A stretch of 6,899 bases of DNA from assembly GCA_023420795.1 (NCBI GenBank), contig JAEZVM010000067.1, positions 1-6,899 of the forward strand. Direction: 5' to 3'. Under the pieces are notes generated by a model. It had not been told where the DNA came from, searched no databases, and saw only the letters and a program-made list of their open reading frames with translations. A program made the translations under genes and the position numbers. Positions 5,404-6,899 of the stretch are shown piece after piece; within the stretch, counting starts at the first letter, position 1; the number at the start of each line of letters is the position of its first letter. The stretch is from Pseudomonadota bacterium (GTDB lineage Bacteria > Pseudomonadota > Gammaproteobacteria > Burkholderiales > Burkholderiaceae_D).

Positions 5404-6270
5404 TCATGCGAGCAGAAATTCTCTCGCAACAGCGATCTGATCCTCATGCACGAAGGTAGGTGCGTGTCCGACGCCTGCCAACTCCACCAGCTTTGCCTTC
5501 GGGCCGCGGGCGGTCATGACGTGCGCGGCTTCGTGCGACAGCAGATCGGATTCCGCGCCGCGCACCAGCAGCGTGGGGCAGGAAATCGCATCGTACGCCA
5601 TCCATAGCATGGTTTCCGCATGCTTGAGACTTTCCGGCGTTGAATTCTTGAATGGCTTGGCAAGAGCGAGATCGTAATGTCGTATCCATTGTCCATCTGC
5701 ATCCTGCCGCAATACATCCGACGTAAACTTGTGCCATTCTTCGTCGGAGTGCGGGCCGAACGAACGGGATATCTCCCTGATGTATCGGGCAGCTTCATCA
5801 AAGCTCGGAAACCGGATTGCCTCACCGATATAGCTTCCGATGCGCGCCAACGCTTCCGGATTGAGCGCCGGGCCTACGTCATTGAGTACAAGCTTGCTTA
5901 TCGGATTGTGCTTCAGTGATGCGAGCCCCATGCCGATCAGGCCGCCCATCGAGGTGCCGAACCAGTGCACCGTTTCCGCATTCAGGCGCGCAAGCAGCGT
6001 CACCATGTCGCTTACATACTGCGGCACCTGGTAGTACTGCGGATCACGCAACCAGTCGGAACGGCCACGCCCGACCACATCCGGGCAAACCACCCGGTAT
6101 TCCCGGCACAATTCCCGCGCCAGCTTGTCAAAGTCGTCCGAGACACGCGTCAGTCCGTGCACGCAGAGCAGCACCTTCGGATTCTGCGGATCACCCCATT
6201 CCTTGTAGGCCATCTTGTGCAGGCCGACAGGAGACAGGCATTGGACGGTTTTGATCTGGGCCTGGGTCAT
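5404..6270 (-). CDS. Alpha/beta-fold hydrolase
   Basis: The 288-residue product has the alpha/beta-hydrolase layout. An oxyanion-hole strand reads L-L-C-V-H-G-L-T (34-41), followed by P-D-V-V-G-R-G-R-S-D. The nucleophile elbow G-T-S-M-G (105-109) holds S107, a lid-like region spans about 135-225, and the acid is probably D242 in R-G-A-E-S-D-L-L-S. The catalytic histidine is H269 in G-V-G-H-A. All three triad positions are present, so it should be active. No signal peptide is seen, so it is likely cytoplasmic. Substrate cannot be told from sequence; esterase, lactonase or C-C hydrolase activity are all possible. The ATG at 6270 has a GAGA-type ribosome site just upstream. It is the first gene of the likely operon with the RidA-like gene and relA, and is divergent from bdhA. 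Confidence 0.9.
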   Translation of the reverse strand: MTQAQIKTVQCLSPVGLHKMAYKEWGDPQNPKVLLCVHGLTRVSDDFDKLARELCREYRVVCPDVVGRGRSDWLRDPQYYQVPQYVSDMVTLLARLNAETVHWFGTSMGGLIGMGLASLKHNPISKLVLNDVGPALNPEALARIGSYIGEAIRFPSFDEAARYIREISRSFGPHSDEEWHKFTSDVLRQDADGQWIRHYDLALAKPFKNSTPESLKHAETMLWMAYDAISCPTLLVRGAESDLLSHEAAHVMTARGPKAKLVELAGVGHAPTFVHEDQIAVAREFLLA

Positions 6271-6324
6271 GTTGTCTCGCAGTGCTTATCCGCTTGTCAT
6301 TCGCACATTTTACTGGTCGTTCCG

Positions 6325-6342
6325 CTTAAAATCCTACTTAAG
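6325..6342. repeat. Inverted repeat in the divergent gap, possible operator
   Basis: CTTAA (6325-6329) and TTAAG (6338-6342) flank an 8-base spacer in the gap between the hydrolase operon and bdhA. The repeat covers the -10 of the possible leftward promoter (6336-6331), so a bound regulator could affect both directions. The arms are short and AT-rich, so this is tentative. Confidence 0.3.
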
Positions 6343-6358
6343 TTCATCGTCATTACAA
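6331..6358 (-). promoter_or_regulatory. Possible promoter of the hydrolase-ridA-relA operon
   Basis: On the minus strand TTGTAA (6358-6353) and TAGGAT (6336-6331) are separated by 16 bases and resemble -35 and -10 elements. Transcription would start near 6324, about 54 bases before the hydrolase ATG. For bdhA on the other strand, possible -10 sequences (TAAAAT 6327-6332, TACAAA 6354-6359) lack a matching -35. Based on consensus match only. Confidence 0.35.
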
Positions 6359-6377
6359 ATTTCATCCAGAGGACATC

Positions 6378-6899
6378 ATGCAGGGCACTATGCACAAAGG
6401 AAAAACAGCGCTGGTCACCGGCTCCACCTCGGGCATCGGCCTGGGAATCGCCAGAACGTTCGCCGCACAGGGCGCAAATATCGTGTTCAATGGTTTCGGT
6501 GACATCAAGGAGATTGAAGCGCTGCAAGCCAAGGTGCGCGAAGAGTTCGGCGTAAAAACCGCGTATCACAATGCCGACATGTCGAAGCCGGCCGAAATCG
6601 AAGCCATGATGAAATTTGCCGCTGAACAGTTCGGTGGAGTAGATATCCTGGTCAACAACGCCGGCATCCAGCATGTCGCCAATGTCGAGGACTTTCCTGT
6701 TGAAAAATGGGATGCCATCATCGCCATCAACCTGACCTCGGCGTTCCACACCACGCGCCTTGCTCTGCCCTTGATGAAGGCGAAAAACTGGGGGCGCATT
6801 CTCAACATAGCCTCGGTGCATGGACTGGTCGGCTCCGCGCAGAAGTCGGCATACGTCGCGGCAAAGCACGGCATCATCGGCTTCACCAAGGTGACCGCG
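6378..6899 (+). CDS. bdhA: 3-hydroxybutyrate dehydrogenase, first 174 residues, cut by the right edge
   Basis: This SDR oxidises D-3-hydroxybutyrate to acetoacetate with NAD+, a step in using polyhydroxybutyrate or free 3-hydroxybutyrate as carbon source. Visible are TGSTSGIG (14-21), N-N-A-G (93-96), catalytic N118, S146, Y159 and K163, and the substrate-binding residues Q98, H148 and K156. Their spacing matches the known Pseudomonas fragi enzyme with a constant offset of four residues. The segment S-V-H-G-L-V-G-S-A-Q-K-S-A-Y is very typical of this enzyme. The ATG at 6378 has a good AGAGGA site (6368-6373). The offset would vanish if translation began at the ATG at 6390, so the start is slightly uncertain. 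The C-terminal third, including the expected second substrate glutamine, lies beyond the window. It is transcribed away from the hydrolase-ridA-relA operon. Confidence 0.93.
   Translation, partial: MQGTMHKGKTALVTGSTSGIGLGIARTFAAQGANIVFNGFGDIKEIEALQAKVREEFGVKTAYHNADMSKPAEIEAMMKFAAEQFGGVDILVNNAGIQHVANVEDFPVEKWDAIIAINLTSAFHTTRLALPLMKAKNWGRILNIASVHGLVGSAQKSAYVAAKHGIIGFTKVTA

Overview
The window reads as an ordinary, compact chromosomal segment of a betaproteobacterium. Protein features point to Burkholderiales, and possibly Oxalobacteraceae (Herbaspirillum/Herminiimonas-like); that family-level guess is inference. The evidence is a RelA-type (p)ppGpp synthetase with a dead hydrolase domain (a pattern known from beta- and gammaproteobacteria), a DUF3820 protein, and a 3-hydroxybutyrate dehydrogenase typical of polyhydroxybutyrate-using bacteria. 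Base composition looks moderately GC-rich. I see no insertion sequence, phage gene, CRISPR array, tRNA or rRNA.

Left part (1-581). A leftward open frame runs off the left edge and may be the start of a small membrane protein. It is followed by a strong rightward intrinsic terminator (199-235), a possible two-way promoter region with repeated ATTGATCG boxes (255-342), and a 47-residue single-span membrane protein on the + strand (382-525) with a weak terminator behind it.

Middle-left (580-2748). Two leftward genes come first: a DUF3820 protein and, 61 bases further along, a small cytoplasmic thioredoxin-like protein with a CGYC active site. Two rightward genes follow: an unrecognised membrane protein with three or four spans, and a short-chain dehydrogenase resembling benzil/sepiapterin reductases.

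Middle-right (2774-6270, minus strand). Three closely spaced genes look like one operon: an alpha/beta hydrolase, then a RidA/YoaB-type protein 19 bases later, then relA 7 bases after that. The relA product keeps its synthetase, TGS, Cys-Cys and ACT regions, but the hydrolase His-Asp motif is replaced and it carries the EFDD form of the EXDD motif. It should therefore make (p)ppGpp without degrading it. The RidA-like gene ends just before relA begins, so stringent-response synthesis may be coupled to a gene of reactive-metabolite clearance.

Right end (6378-6899). Divergent from the operon is the first two thirds of bdhA (3-hydroxybutyrate dehydrogenase), cut by the window edge. The 107-base divergent gap contains a small inverted repeat overlapping a possible promoter. 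No clearly new system is visible. The more interesting points are the operon context of relA, the regulatory-looking left intergenic region and the unrecognised small membrane proteins.
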